Of a stretch of DNA of 64,000 nucleotides, positions 26,096 to 37,139 are shown piece by piece. Positions within the stretch are counted from its first letter, which is position 1; the number at the start of each line of letters is the position of its first letter. The notes beneath the pieces were generated by a model that ran no database searches, was not told where the DNA came from, and saw nothing but the letters and a program-made list of their open reading frames with translations. The stretch comes from Brucella anthropi_A. GTDB lineage: Bacteria; Pseudomonadota; Alphaproteobacteria; Rhizobiales; Rhizobiaceae. Made by a program: the position numbers and the translations under genes. Location: the NCBI RefSeq assembly GCF_046630315.1, contig NZ_LQBD01000016.1, positions 15,703 to 79,702 on the forward strand. Reading direction: 5' to 3'.

Positions 26096-27469
26096 ATGAC
26101 CGTAACCGTTCGTTTTGCTCCGTCACCGACGGGCTATATTCATATTGGCAATACGCGCACAGCGCTTTCAAACTGGCTTTTTGCGCAGAAGAATGGCGGC
26201 AAGTTCATACTGCGCTATGACGACACCGATGTTGAGCGATCCAGGGAAGAATATGCGCAGGCGATTGCCTTCGATCTCGATTGGCTGGGCGTCAGGCCTG
26301 ACCGCGTCGAATATCAGTCAAGGCGCTTCGACGTGTATGCCAAGGCAGTCGAAAAGCTCAAACAGGCCGGGCTGCTTTACGCCTGCTATGAAACGGCGGA
26401 TGAATTGGAGCGCCGCCGCAAGTTGCGTCTGGCTCGCCGCCTGCCGCCGGTATATGGCCGCGAAGGTCTGAAGCTGACCGCCGAAGAGAGGGCAGCCTTT
26501 GAAGCCGAAGGGCGCAAGCCGCACTGGCGTTTCCTGCTGCCGAATTTTGATGCCGACCCGTTTGATACCAAGCGTACCGAGGTCCATTGGGACGATCTGG
26601 TTCGCGGTCCGCAAACGGTTGATCTGGCCTCCATGTCCGATCCGGTGCTGGTGCGTGAGGATGGCACATATCTCTATACCTTGCCGTCCGTCGTCGATGA
26701 TATCGATCTTGGCATTACGCACATCATTCGTGGTGACGACCATGTGACCAATACGGGTGTACAAATCGCGATTTTCGAAGCGTTGGGAGCCACAGCGCCG
26801 GTTTTTGGGCACCACAATCTGCTGACGACGATTTCGGGCGAGGGGCTTTCCAAACGAACCGGCGCCTTGTCAGTCGGATCGCTCCGCGAGGCCGGATTCG
26901 AGCCGATGGCGGTCGCCTCGCTGGCTGTTCTGATCGGGACGTCGGAAAGTGTTTCGGCTGCACCCAATATGACAAGTCTCGCGGAGCGTTTTGATCTGGC
27001 TTCGATATCGAAGTCCTCGGCAAAATTCGATCCGGCGGAACTGGAAACGCTCAATCGATCCCTTCTGCACGAAATGTCCTATTCGGATGCTCAATCGCGT
27101 CTGGCCGCGTTGGGTATTTCGGGCGATAAGGCCGAGCCGTTCTGGTTGGCCGTTCGAGGCAATCTCGACCGTTTCAAGGATGTCGAACATTGGTGGACGA
27201 TTGTTGCCGGGGATCTGCCGGCAGTGCCTGAGTTGACTGCCGAGGATAGCGCTTTCCTGAAAGAGGCTTTCGCCCTGCTGCCGTCTGGTCCCTGGGACCA
27301 TCAGACCTGGAAAATCTGGACCGAAGCCGTGAAGGCTGCGACGGGACGCAAGGGCAAGGCTCTTTTCATGCCCTTGCGGCTGGCGCTTACTGGGCAGGCT
27401 CATGGGCCGGAACTGGCCGATCTGCTGGTGCTGATTGGTCCTGAAAGAACTCGGACCCGACAACCCTGA
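26096..27469 (+). CDS. gltX: Glutamate-tRNA ligase
   Basis: A 457-residue class I synthetase charging tRNA-Glu (and, in many alphaproteobacteria, tRNA-Gln). The HIGH-type motif is FAPSPTGYIHIGNTRTAL, and the KMSKS-type motif is GLSKRTGALSVG. Alphaproteobacteria often carry two gltX genes; the other is not in this window, so discriminating versus non-discriminating function is open. The last 83 bases overlap the convergent lipoprotein gene 27387-28124. Confidence 0.94.
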   Translation: MTVTVRFAPSPTGYIHIGNTRTALSNWLFAQKNGGKFILRYDDTDVERSREEYAQAIAFDLDWLGVRPDRVEYQSRRFDVYAKAVEKLKQAGLLYACYETADELERRRKLRLARRLPPVYGREGLKLTAEERAAFEAEGRKPHWRFLLPNFDADPFDTKRTEVHWDDLVRGPQTVDLASMSDPVLVREDGTYLYTLPSVVDDIDLGITHIIRGDDHVTNTGVQIAIFEALGATAPVFGHHNLLTTISGEGLSKRTGALSVGSLREAGFEPMAVASLAVLIGTSESVSAAPNMTSLAERFDLASISKSSAKFDPAELETLNRSLLHEMSYSDAQSRLAALGISGDKAEPFWLAVRGNLDRFKDVEHWWTIVAGDLPAVPELTAEDSAFLKEAFALLPSGPWDHQTWKIWTEAVKAATGRKGKALFMPLRLALTGQAHGPELADLLVLIGPERTRTRQP

Positions 27470-28124
27470 CTTTGGCGTTTGTCGTGTATGAACGCTCCAT
27501 GGGAGGCGCAGCCGTAACAGGCGCTACATAGGCCGGTGTGTCGGAAGTCTGTATCTTCGCGGACGGGGTATAATCGACTTCTTCCGTTTTCGCGGGCGCT
27601 GGAGCGGTATAGGCTGGCACGGTGATCCTGCTGGCGAGTTCGGCGTGCGGCTTGCCCGTCGCGGCCTTGGGCTTGCGCTGCGGCGCGTTGGCTGTTTTTG
27701 ATCGCAGCTTCCTATGTGGCACAACCCATGAGGCTTTGCACGATTTGACATGCCGGGAGGGGGATGGCCGACCAGCCAGTGCCAGGTTCAACTCATGAAG
27801 GCGTTCGCGCAAGGTCTGTATTTCAGTCGTCAGATTGTCGGTTCGCGCCCGCCATTTTGTGCACTGCGCGGTTTTTGCAGCAGGCGCAAAGACACTTGCC
27901 GCACACTGGTTCTGGGCGACGGTTCGTCTCATACGCGAAAGATCGGCCTCTTTGCGGTCGAGAAGCGATTGGGTGACGATGTGTTGTTTCCTGAGCTGCG
28001 CCTGCTCGAAAGGCGTGCATAATTCTGTAGGGCGCATGGTTGTGCAGCCCGTCAATATACCGAGAAAAGTCAGGAGTATTGAGGAGAACAGTATTCTATT
28101 AGAATTTGTAGAAATGTTAGACAT
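27387..28124 (-). CDS. Hypothetical lipoprotein
   Basis: A 245-residue predicted lipoprotein with lipobox LTGC (ILFSSILLTFLGILTGC). A short Cys-containing, charged helical region follows (residues about 30-110, with LLDRKEADLSRMRRTV and LTTEIQTLRERLHELN), then a Lys/Pro/Ala-rich disordered tail. No named family is recognised. Its 3' 83 bases overlap the end of gltX in antisense, which is unusual and leaves the exact C-terminus uncertain. The upstream region is very AT-rich and separates it from maeB. Confidence 0.65.
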   Translation of the reverse strand: MSNISTNSNRILFSSILLTFLGILTGCTTMRPTELCTPFEQAQLRKQHIVTQSLLDRKEADLSRMRRTVAQNQCAASVFAPAAKTAQCTKWRARTDNLTTEIQTLRERLHELNLALAGRPSPSRHVKSCKASWVVPHRKLRSKTANAPQRKPKAATGKPHAELASRITVPAYTAPAPAKTEEVDYTPSAKIQTSDTPAYVAPVTAAPPMERSYTTNAKVRVVGSEFFQDQSAPADRPVPAHEPAQ

Positions 28125-28185
28125 AGCGACCTCTGCAACGATGCTTGCAAGGTCATGGTTAAAAAATATAGTAAATTAAATATTA

Positions 28186-28224
28186 ACGGCGAGTATATTC
28201 AAGTATACTCGCCGTATTATTTTT
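28186..28224. terminator. Intrinsic terminator downstream of maeB
   Basis: A perfect 12-bp stem ACGGCGAGTATA / TATACTCGCCGT with a 6-base loop, in AT-rich flanks on both sides. It lies 30 bases past the maeB stop and ahead of the lipoprotein gene on the minus strand, so it probably separates the two transcripts. Confidence 0.78.
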
Positions 28225-28255
28225 ATATTACTTATGTCTAAATTATTTGTATGTC

Positions 28256-30580
<2,325 letters not shown>

Positions 30581-30780
30581 GGTCGCATCGCTTTCCAAAA
30601 ATCTTTCGTGCAGGGCAAAAAGCTCATTGCACATGCAGGGCGCGGCGGTTCGCATGGAGGTTCCGCGCGCAGCGTCCGCACATTGGGCCATTATCGTTCT
30701 TAGACTATCGGCTCAAATCTCTGTAGGCCCGTTTTCGAGAATGAGTTTTTCCAAATTTGCAGATTGATCGTCTCTATAGT

Positions 30781-31560
30781 CTAAAACGCACTTTGATACG
30801 CGCCGCCGTCGATAACGAGATTCTGCCCGGTAATGAAACCGGAATGTTCCGAGCAAAGGAAGGCGCAGGCCTGGCCGAACTCCTTCGGCTGGCCGATCCG
30901 CCGGGCGGGAATAGCCGACGCCCGCTTCTCGGCTTCCGTCTCCGGTGTCGTGCCGTTCTTCCGGGCTGCAAATGCAAAGCCGCTGCGAAGGCGATCCGTG
31001 TCGAACGCGCCGGGAAGGATATTGTTGATGGTCACATTGGAGGCGGCCACCGTGCGGGCAACGCCCGCCAGAAAGGCGGTCAGGCCCGCGCGGGCGCCGG
31101 ATGAAAGATCGAGACCGGGAATGGGAGCGTATACGGACGTCGATGTGATATTGACGATGCGTCCGAAACGGCGCTCGACCATCCCGTCGATAACGGCTTT
31201 AATCAGTTCTATTGGCGTAACCATATTCTGCGTCACGCCTTGAAGGATCGCATCGCGATCGAGAAGGCGAAAATCCTTGAAGGCCGGACCACCATTATTG
31301 TTCACGAGGATATCCGGCGCGGGGCAGGCGGATATGAGGTCAGCCTGTCCTTCAGGAGACGATATGTCGGCGGCAACAGCATCGACCTTCACGCCATATG
31401 CCTTTCGAATTGCTTCCGCCGCCGTCGCGAGGGCTTCTTCATTTCGCCCATTGAGAACGAGATCACATCCGGCTTCGGCGAGTGCCTCGGCACAGGCCCG
31501 CCCCAGCCCCTTACTGGAAGCGCACACAATTGCTTTTCGACCTTTGAGGCCCAGATCCAC
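30781..31560 (-). CDS. SDR-family protein with altered catalytic Tyr/Lys
   Basis: A 259-residue short-chain dehydrogenase/reductase-like protein. The nucleotide-binding loop reads CASSKGLGRA instead of TGxxxGxG, and the NNGG motif is at about residues 88-91. The catalytic Ser (S140) is kept, but the usual YxxxK reads S153-S-G-A-R157. The C-terminal part ends in the family-typical GQNLVIDGG. A known BKR-like SDR subgroup lacks the standard motifs, and this seems to belong there. The reaction is unknown; oxidoreductase activity should not be assumed. Confidence 0.85.
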   Translation of the reverse strand: MDLGLKGRKAIVCASSKGLGRACAEALAEAGCDLVLNGRNEEALATAAEAIRKAYGVKVDAVAADISSPEGQADLISACPAPDILVNNNGGPAFKDFRLLDRDAILQGVTQNMVTPIELIKAVIDGMVERRFGRIVNITSTSVYAPIPGLDLSSGARAGLTAFLAGVARTVAASNVTINNILPGAFDTDRLRSGFAFAARKNGTTPETEAEKRASAIPARRIGQPKEFGQACAFLCSEHSGFITGQNLVIDGGAYQSAF

Positions 31561-31704
31561 GGTTTGATCCTCGCATTTTTCAAGTTTTTAAAGACATGCC
31601 ACCAAGCAAGCGGTCCAATCAACCGGATTCTGGTTTACAGGTTCCTGTGTCCACTTTTTAGAGCCAGAAACGCAATCCCTGCGAACACTATTTGGTGAAC
31701 CTCG

Positions 31705-32859
31705 CTATTCGAGGGGCGGAGTGAATTCGGCTCTCGGTCGTATCAGCGACCCGTTATCGACCTGTTCCAGCGCATGCGCAAGCCAGCCCACGATCCGTGC
31801 AAGAGCAAACAGAAACAGCGGCGCATCCGGGGGCAGATCATAAATCTCCGTGACGGCTGCAAGGGCAAAATCCACATTTGGTTTCTCGCCTAGAATGTCT
31901 GCCGCGCTTTGTTCCAGATCGCGGTAAGGGGCCGGCAGTTCCAGATGTTCCAGCAGGGCCGAGGCGCGGGCATCGCCTGTTTCGCGATAGAGCGGATGAC
32001 CGAAGAAATGGAACTGTGTCCCTTGTCTAAGCTTGTCTTTAATCGCGGCTTCCGCCCCCACCTGCCGGGCCTGCGCGATAATCGCGGCGGCTGCGGCCGC
32101 GGCACGGCCATGGCGCGGGCCGATCAATGTTGATAGTCCCGCAAGAATTGCGGCAGAAAGCGGTGCGCCTGTCGATGCGGCGACACGGGTGGCGAATGTC
32201 GATGCATTGAGTTCATGGTCCGCAAGGAGAACCAGAACACGCCGGATCACATCGCTCGCCTGTGGTTTTCCCCAGGCTCGTGCAATGCGCTCATGCATCG
32301 GCATATTGGATGAAGAAACGCCGAGAACCGTGGCGTGGAAGAGTTGCAGGAGGCCGAAAGCCTCCCGCTGCAAGATTGTCGCCGAGCGCCCGCAACTGGG
32401 CAGATCGTTCGCAGCGCGAATGCCAAAGACGGCAAATAGTCGTTCCAGCGGCCCGGAATCTGCTTTTCGGGCATCCAAACTCGTTTCGGCGTCATTGCCG
32501 GTATTGCCATCGAAATCCATCTGCCACAGCAAGGCGGCGACTTCTTCCAGCGTTGCGGTTTCGGACAGTTCGGCGGCATCACATCCGCGGTAGAGCAGCC
32601 GGCCATCGATAACCGTCGAAATGCCCGAGCGCATGATGGGCAGCCCCCAGCGAATGGTGTCGGCGGCGACCATGCTGTCCCTCTTGCGGCCCGGACGCCT
32701 GCCAGCCAGACGATGCACATCCTCCGATCGGTACAGGCTGCGTCTGGGGTCATCGGGCAATGGCTTGGAACGGATGCGGCCACGGCTCACATTTGCATAA
32801 AGCGTCTGCGGCTTTGTCTGAAGAACGGCGAGGGCTTCTTCCGCTGTCAACCAGTCCAT
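31705..32859 (-). CDS. Citrate-synthase-like protein with N-terminal helix-turn-helix
   Basis: A 384-residue protein. Residues 1-55 look like a MerR/excisionase-type DNA-binding domain (LTAEEALAVLQTKPQTLYANVSRGRI...YRSEDVHRLAGRR). The remainder is a citrate synthase domain with DHELNASTFATRVAAST, GHPLYRETGDARA and NVDFALAAVTE, so the catalytic His and Asp positions are conserved. It may condense acetyl- or propionyl-CoA with oxaloacetate, or be a regulator. It is divergent from a second citrate-synthase-like gene at 32947, with two palindromes in the 87-base gap. The product's reaction is inferred from family only. Confidence 0.87.
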   Translation of the reverse strand: MDWLTAEEALAVLQTKPQTLYANVSRGRIRSKPLPDDPRRSLYRSEDVHRLAGRRPGRKRDSMVAADTIRWGLPIMRSGISTVIDGRLLYRGCDAAELSETATLEEVAALLWQMDFDGNTGNDAETSLDARKADSGPLERLFAVFGIRAANDLPSCGRSATILQREAFGLLQLFHATVLGVSSSNMPMHERIARAWGKPQASDVIRRVLVLLADHELNASTFATRVAASTGAPLSAAILAGLSTLIGPRHGRAAAAAAAIIAQARQVGAEAAIKDKLRQGTQFHFFGHPLYRETGDARASALLEHLELPAPYRDLEQSAADILGEKPNVDFALAAVTEIYDLPPDAPLFLFALARIVGWLAHALEQVDNGSLIRPRAEFTPPLE

Positions 32860-32877
32860 TATTGCGACCTACATTGA

Positions 32878-32902
32878 TTGATTTCATCAAGATTGACGTC
32901 AA
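32878..32902. promoter_or_regulatory. Two adjacent palindromes between divergent citrate synthase genes
   Basis: TTGAT-TTC-ATCAA (32878-32890) and TTGACGTCAA (32893-32902) lie next to each other in the short divergent gap. They are plausible operators for a regulator, possibly the HTH-bearing protein encoded at 31705. No binding protein is known from the sequence. Confidence 0.45.
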
Positions 32903-32946
32903 CTATACTTGGTTTCAATGTCGGAAAGCAAACGAGGAGAACCATC

Positions 32947-34041
32947 ATGAATAGCGGACTTGAAGATGTGATTGCTGCCGAAACTGTTCTGTCGGACGTG
33001 GATGGACTCGCCGGAAGACTGGTTATTCGCGGTCGGTCGCTGGACGATCTGGTTCCGCACGCAAGTGTTGAGGACGGGATGGAGCTTTTATGGGATGGGT
33101 TCTTCCAGGATATTCCCAAGGGCGCGGAGCTTCAAAAGGCATTGGGGGAAGCGCGCCGACAGATATTTCATCATACCGATGCGCTTGACGACGCATTGAT
33201 GGAGTTGTCGCCCATCGAAGCGCTTCGTGCGTTGATGGCCCGCCTTTCCGACGATGACGACCTGACTGCGGCCCTATATCTGATGGCAGCGCCTGCCGTT
33301 TTCACGACAGCCATCTTGCGTGCGCAAAAGGGGCGTCGTCCTGTGCGCCCTGACCCGACACTTCCGCATAGTGCCGACATTCTTCGCATGATGAACGCGG
33401 CCATGCCCGACGAGACAGAGGTTGCCGGGCTGGACACCTATCTCATGACGGTTTGCGACCATGGCCTGAACGCGTCGACTTTCGCGGCGCGTGTGGTCGC
33501 ATCGACGCGCGCCGGACTGACCTCATCCCTGCTTGCCGCGATCAGCGCGCTGAAGGGGCCGCTGCATGGCGGCGCTCCCGGACCTGTTCTCGACATGCTG
33601 GATGCGATCGGCCGGCCTGACAATGCGGAAAGCTGGCTTGAATCAGCCGTTGCCAACGGGGACAGGCTGATGGGATTCGGCCATCGCGTTTACCGTGTCC
33701 GCGACCCGCGGGCCGACGCCTTGAAAGGTGCTTTGAGGCGTATCGAGGCCCTTGGGCACGGGCGTGGAAAACCCAGGGTGGAACTGGCTGAGGCCGTGGA
33801 GAAGGCCGCCATTGCGATTCTCAAGCGGCACAAGCCGGATCGTTCCCTTGAAACCAATGTCGAGTTCTACACCGCCCTGTTGCTGGAACAGTTGGGCTTC
33901 CCGCGTGAAGCGTTCACCTGCGTTTTTGCCATGGGAAGAACCATGGGGTGGATAGCCCATTGCCGCGAACAGATGGCGGCGAACAGGCTCATTCGTCCGC
34001 AATCCCGCTATGTCGGTCCAAAGGCGGAGCTCGTCGCCTGA
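32947..34041 (+). CDS. Citrate/methylcitrate synthase family protein
   Basis: A 364-residue citrate-synthase-fold protein without the HTH domain. The motifs DHGLNASTFAARVVAS, LHGGAPG, FGHRVYRVRDPRAD and FAMGRTMGWIAHCREQ are present. The catalytic-Asp position, usually NVDF, reads NVEF (LETNVEFYTALLLEQLG). It starts ATG 32947 with GAGGAG upstream, although the frame is open further left. It is a divergent partner of the HTH-fused paralogue. Likely substrates are oxaloacetate and a short acyl-CoA, but this is unproven. Confidence 0.87.
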   Translation: MNSGLEDVIAAETVLSDVDGLAGRLVIRGRSLDDLVPHASVEDGMELLWDGFFQDIPKGAELQKALGEARRQIFHHTDALDDALMELSPIEALRALMARLSDDDDLTAALYLMAAPAVFTTAILRAQKGRRPVRPDPTLPHSADILRMMNAAMPDETEVAGLDTYLMTVCDHGLNASTFAARVVASTRAGLTSSLLAAISALKGPLHGGAPGPVLDMLDAIGRPDNAESWLESAVANGDRLMGFGHRVYRVRDPRADALKGALRRIEALGHGRGKPRVELAEAVEKAAIAILKRHKPDRSLETNVEFYTALLLEQLGFPREAFTCVFAMGRTMGWIAHCREQMAANRLIRPQSRYVGPKAELVA

Positions 34042-34204
34042 TATCGACCCCTGACGCGCTTTATTTGAATAAACCCACGCGGCAATTGAGCAATTTCGGG
34101 GCGCGGACATCACTTTCCGCGCCCTGAAACGGGCCGTCATATGTCTGTGACATGAATCGGGTTTTCTGCGCTCAGATCAGGTTGCCGTCGAAAGGGACAA
34201 CCAA

Positions 34205-35071
34205 ATGAGCACCGACGCCCCGCAGTCCAGAAAAGTCCGAACCCTGTTCATTTCGGATGTGCATCTCGGCTCCAAAGCGGCACAGGCCGAATTGCTTCTG
34301 GATTTTCTGCGTTATCACGACGCCGAGACGATCTATCTCGTGGGCGATATTGTCGATGGCTGGCGTCTGAGGCGCAATTGGCATTGGCCGCAGGAGCACA
34401 ATGATGTGGTCCAGAAGCTGCTTCGCAAGAGCCGCAAGGGGGCCAATATCATCTATATTGCGGGCAATCACGACGAGTTCCTGCGGAATTTCCAGGGGAC
34501 GCATTTCGGCGGTATCGAAGTCATGAATCGGGCGATCCATGAAACGGCGGATGGCCGCAAGTTTCTAGTCATTCACGGCGATCAATTCGATGTCGTGGTG
34601 CGAAATGCCCGCTTCATCGCCTATCTGGGTGACTGGGCCTATGACACGGCGATCTGGATCAATACGGTCATGAGCCGCGTCCGCTCGCTTTTCGGCCTGC
34701 GCTATTGGTCATTTTCAGCCTGGGCCAAATTTCGTGTGAAAAAAGCGGTCAGCTTTATCGGTCAGTTCGAGACCGTGGTTTCGGAAGAAGCGCAGCGGAT
34801 CGGCGTGGATGGCGTGATCTGCGGTCATATCCACCATGCCACGATCGAAAGCATGAACGGTGTGGAATACATCAATACGGGTGACTGGGTGGAAAGCTGC
34901 ACGGCGGTGATCGAGCATTTCGACGGGCGGATGGAACTCCTCGAATGGACGGAACGCCGTGATCGCGGCCCCACGACAGGGAACATTGTTTCTGACGGCG
35001 AAGAGCATGACGAGGGCAGGGTGATCCGGCTTCCGCGTCCGGCGCGCGAACTGGCGACCTTCCGCAGATGA
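34205..35071 (+). CDS. Calcineurin-like metallophosphoesterase (LpxH-like family)
   Basis: A 288-residue phosphoesterase with the metal motifs FISDVHLGS, GDIVDGWRL, IAGNHDEF, IHGDQFD and GHIHHA. It belongs to the UDP-2,3-diacylglucosamine hydrolase-like group often annotated as LpxH. Most alphaproteobacteria use LpxI for that step, so a lipid A role is doubtful here. Its stop overlaps the glycosyltransferase start by four bases, pointing to a shared role in glycolipid or cell-surface sugar synthesis. Confidence 0.85.
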   Translation: MSTDAPQSRKVRTLFISDVHLGSKAAQAELLLDFLRYHDAETIYLVGDIVDGWRLRRNWHWPQEHNDVVQKLLRKSRKGANIIYIAGNHDEFLRNFQGTHFGGIEVMNRAIHETADGRKFLVIHGDQFDVVVRNARFIAYLGDWAYDTAIWINTVMSRVRSLFGLRYWSFSAWAKFRVKKAVSFIGQFETVVSEEAQRIGVDGVICGHIHHATIESMNGVEYINTGDWVESCTAVIEHFDGRMELLEWTERRDRGPTTGNIVSDGEEHDEGRVIRLPRPARELATFRR

Positions 35072-36129
35072 AGAAAATCGTCATCATCACCGACGCCTGG
35101 CATCCTCAAGTCAACGGTGTCGTGCGCACGCTGACCAAATGCCGGGACCTGATGACGGGACGCGGATATGACGTCGCAGTCATATCACCGCTCGACTATC
35201 GGTCTGTTCCCTGTCCCACCTATCCGGAAATCCGGCTCGCCTTGACGACGCCCGGCGCTCTTGGGCGGCGGCTGGCGGCCATGGGGCCGGATTATGTGCA
35301 TATTGCAACCGAAGGTCCGCTTGGCTTCATGGCGCGGCGCGCTTGCCTGAAAAGGGGCTGGTCCTTCACGACCAGCTTTCATACGCGCTTTCCCGAATAT
35401 CTGGAGGAGCGCTTTCCGGTCCCGCCGCGCTGGACCTATGCGTTCCTGCGGCGTTTCCATAATGCGGCCCAGCACACGCTGGTGCCAACCCAATCCATTC
35501 TGGATGATCTCGAAAGCCGTGGGTTTACAGGGCTGGACCTCTGGACGCGCGGTGTGGACCGCACATTGTTCCATCCGCGGCCGGATGTGGTTAGGGATCT
35601 GCCGCGCCCGGTCTTCATCTGCGTTGGACGTGTGGCTGCGGAGAAAAATCTGCCGGCCTTTCTGGAGCTTGATCTACCCGGCACGAAACTCATCGTCGGA
35701 GACGGCCCGTCTCTCCATGATCTGCGCATACGGTTTCCAGAGGCCGTGTTCGTGGGGAAGCGGGAAGGTGAAGCATTGGCAAACACTTATGCCGCAGCCG
35801 ATGTGTTCGTCTTCCCAAGCCGGACTGACACGTTCGGCCTTGTCTTGCTGGAGGCGATCGCCTCCGGCCTGCCGGTGGCGGCCTATCCGGTGCCCGGTTC
35901 ACGCGATGTCGTCGGGGCCACCGGTGCGGGCGTTCTCTCCGACGATCTGAAGGAGGCATGTCTGGCGGCCCTGCAAATGAAACCGTTTGATCCCGCGCAT
36001 GTGCTCAAACCATTCACCTGGGACGCCTGTGCGGATATTTTTGAGGATGCTCTCGCCCCGATAAGCCGAACCGCAAACGAGAGCTGTCCACGTGCGGGTC
36101 AGCCCCAGACGGCGGCTTCCGGCGGGTAA
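35068..36129 (+). CDS. GT-B glycosyltransferase, family 4 type
   Basis: A 353-residue glycosyltransferase with the GT-B fold. The N-terminal acceptor domain starts KIVIITDAWHPQVNGVVRT. The C-terminal donor domain includes FICVGRVAAEKNLPAF and the EX7E-type DTFGLVLLEAIASGLPV. It resembles alpha-mannosyltransferases that act on lipids, but neither donor nor acceptor is shown by the sequence. The ATG overlaps the phosphoesterase stop. The last 31 bases overlap the convergent epimerase gene. Confidence 0.88.
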   Translation: MKKIVIITDAWHPQVNGVVRTLTKCRDLMTGRGYDVAVISPLDYRSVPCPTYPEIRLALTTPGALGRRLAAMGPDYVHIATEGPLGFMARRACLKRGWSFTTSFHTRFPEYLEERFPVPPRWTYAFLRRFHNAAQHTLVPTQSILDDLESRGFTGLDLWTRGVDRTLFHPRPDVVRDLPRPVFICVGRVAAEKNLPAFLELDLPGTKLIVGDGPSLHDLRIRFPEAVFVGKREGEALANTYAAADVFVFPSRTDTFGLVLLEAIASGLPVAAYPVPGSRDVVGATGAGVLSDDLKEACLAALQMKPFDPAHVLKPFTWDACADIFEDALAPISRTANESCPRAGQPQTAASGG

Positions 36130-37079
36130 ACCAGTGCACCCTCATAGCGCAGTCCCGGATCGCGGTCATGCGCGAGAAGCAGCGGCCCATCGAGGTCGAC
36201 CACGTTGGCCTTCTGGGCAAGCAGGACGGCTGGTGCCATGCCGAGCGAGGTGCCGACCATGCAGCCGACCATGATCTGAAGGCCGAGGTCGATTGCCTTG
36301 TCACGCATGAGAAGGCCTTCGGTCAGTCCACCTGCCTTGTCGAGCTTGATATTGACGGCGTCGTAGCGCCGGGCCAGTTCCTCAAGTCCAACCGATGTGT
36401 GGACGCTTTCATCGGCACAGATAATGACAGGCCGTTCGATTTCACTGAGAATCTGATCATTATCCGCGGGCAGGGGCTGTTCGATAAGCACGACGCCCGC
36501 ATCCGCTGCGGCACGCATGTTTTGGGCGATATTGTCCGCTGTCCACCCCTCGTTCGCATCGATGATGATGCGGCTGTTCGGTGCGGCCTTTGTGACCGCG
36601 TGGATTTTTTCGATATCGTTTTCGCCGCCCATCTTGACCTTGATCAGCGGATAATGCGCGACTTTTGCTGCCGATTGCGCCATTTCGGACGGCGATCCGA
36701 GCGAAACGGTGATTGCGGTTTCAAGCGGACGGGTCGGTGTGCCGAGCATGTCGGCGACACTTCTGCCCGTTTCCTTGGCTTCCAGATCCCATAAAGCGCA
36801 ATCGACTGCGTTGCGCGCAGCGCCGGCCGGCATCAAGCTCTGGATATCCTGCCGCGAGGCCCCGTGCTCAATAGCGGAGCGAACGGTCTCGATCTGTGCG
36901 ATCACGCTTTCGATGCTTTCCCCATAGCGCGCATAGGGAACGCATTCGCCGCGTCCCTGATGGGGACCGTTGCCGATCACACACACAACAACAGCAGCTT
37001 CCGTCTTGGAGCCTCTGGAGATTGTGAATTTTCCGGCGATGGGATAGCGTTCGACAATGATATTCAATGTATTGTGCAT
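36099..37079 (-). CDS. Enolase-superfamily dipeptide epimerase / N-acetyl-D-Glu racemase (DgcA-like)
   Basis: A 326-residue member of the muconate-lactonizing subgroup of enolases, with the motifs KVKMGG, IIIDANEGW, IEQPLPAD and ICADESVHT; the second catalytic lysine is in INIKLDKAGGL-type context (VNIKLDKAGG). Such proteins epimerise L-Ala-D/L-Glu or racemise N-acyl amino acids, and the alphaproteobacterial branch is called DgcA. The partner dgcN is not seen here. The start is ATG 37079 with AGAGGGC upstream; the open frame extends 77 codons further without support. Confidence 0.85.
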   Translation of the reverse strand: MHNTLNIIVERYPIAGKFTISRGSKTEAAVVVCVIGNGPHQGRGECVPYARYGESIESVIAQIETVRSAIEHGASRQDIQSLMPAGAARNAVDCALWDLEAKETGRSVADMLGTPTRPLETAITVSLGSPSEMAQSAAKVAHYPLIKVKMGGENDIEKIHAVTKAAPNSRIIIDANEGWTADNIAQNMRAAADAGVVLIEQPLPADNDQILSEIERPVIICADESVHTSVGLEELARRYDAVNIKLDKAGGLTEGLLMRDKAIDLGLQIMVGCMVGTSLGMAPAVLLAQKANVVDLDGPLLLAHDRDPGLRYEGALVYPPEAAVWG

Positions 37080-37139
37080 AGAGATGCCCTCTGCGACGCA
37101 GTATTTCGGTCGTTCAACGACTCGTATATGAGGTAGGCC

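Noticed and set aside
34205..35071. Naming the phosphoesterase lpxH
   Set aside because: Most alphaproteobacteria use LpxI; family similarity alone does not show the UDP-2,3-diacylglucosamine substrate.
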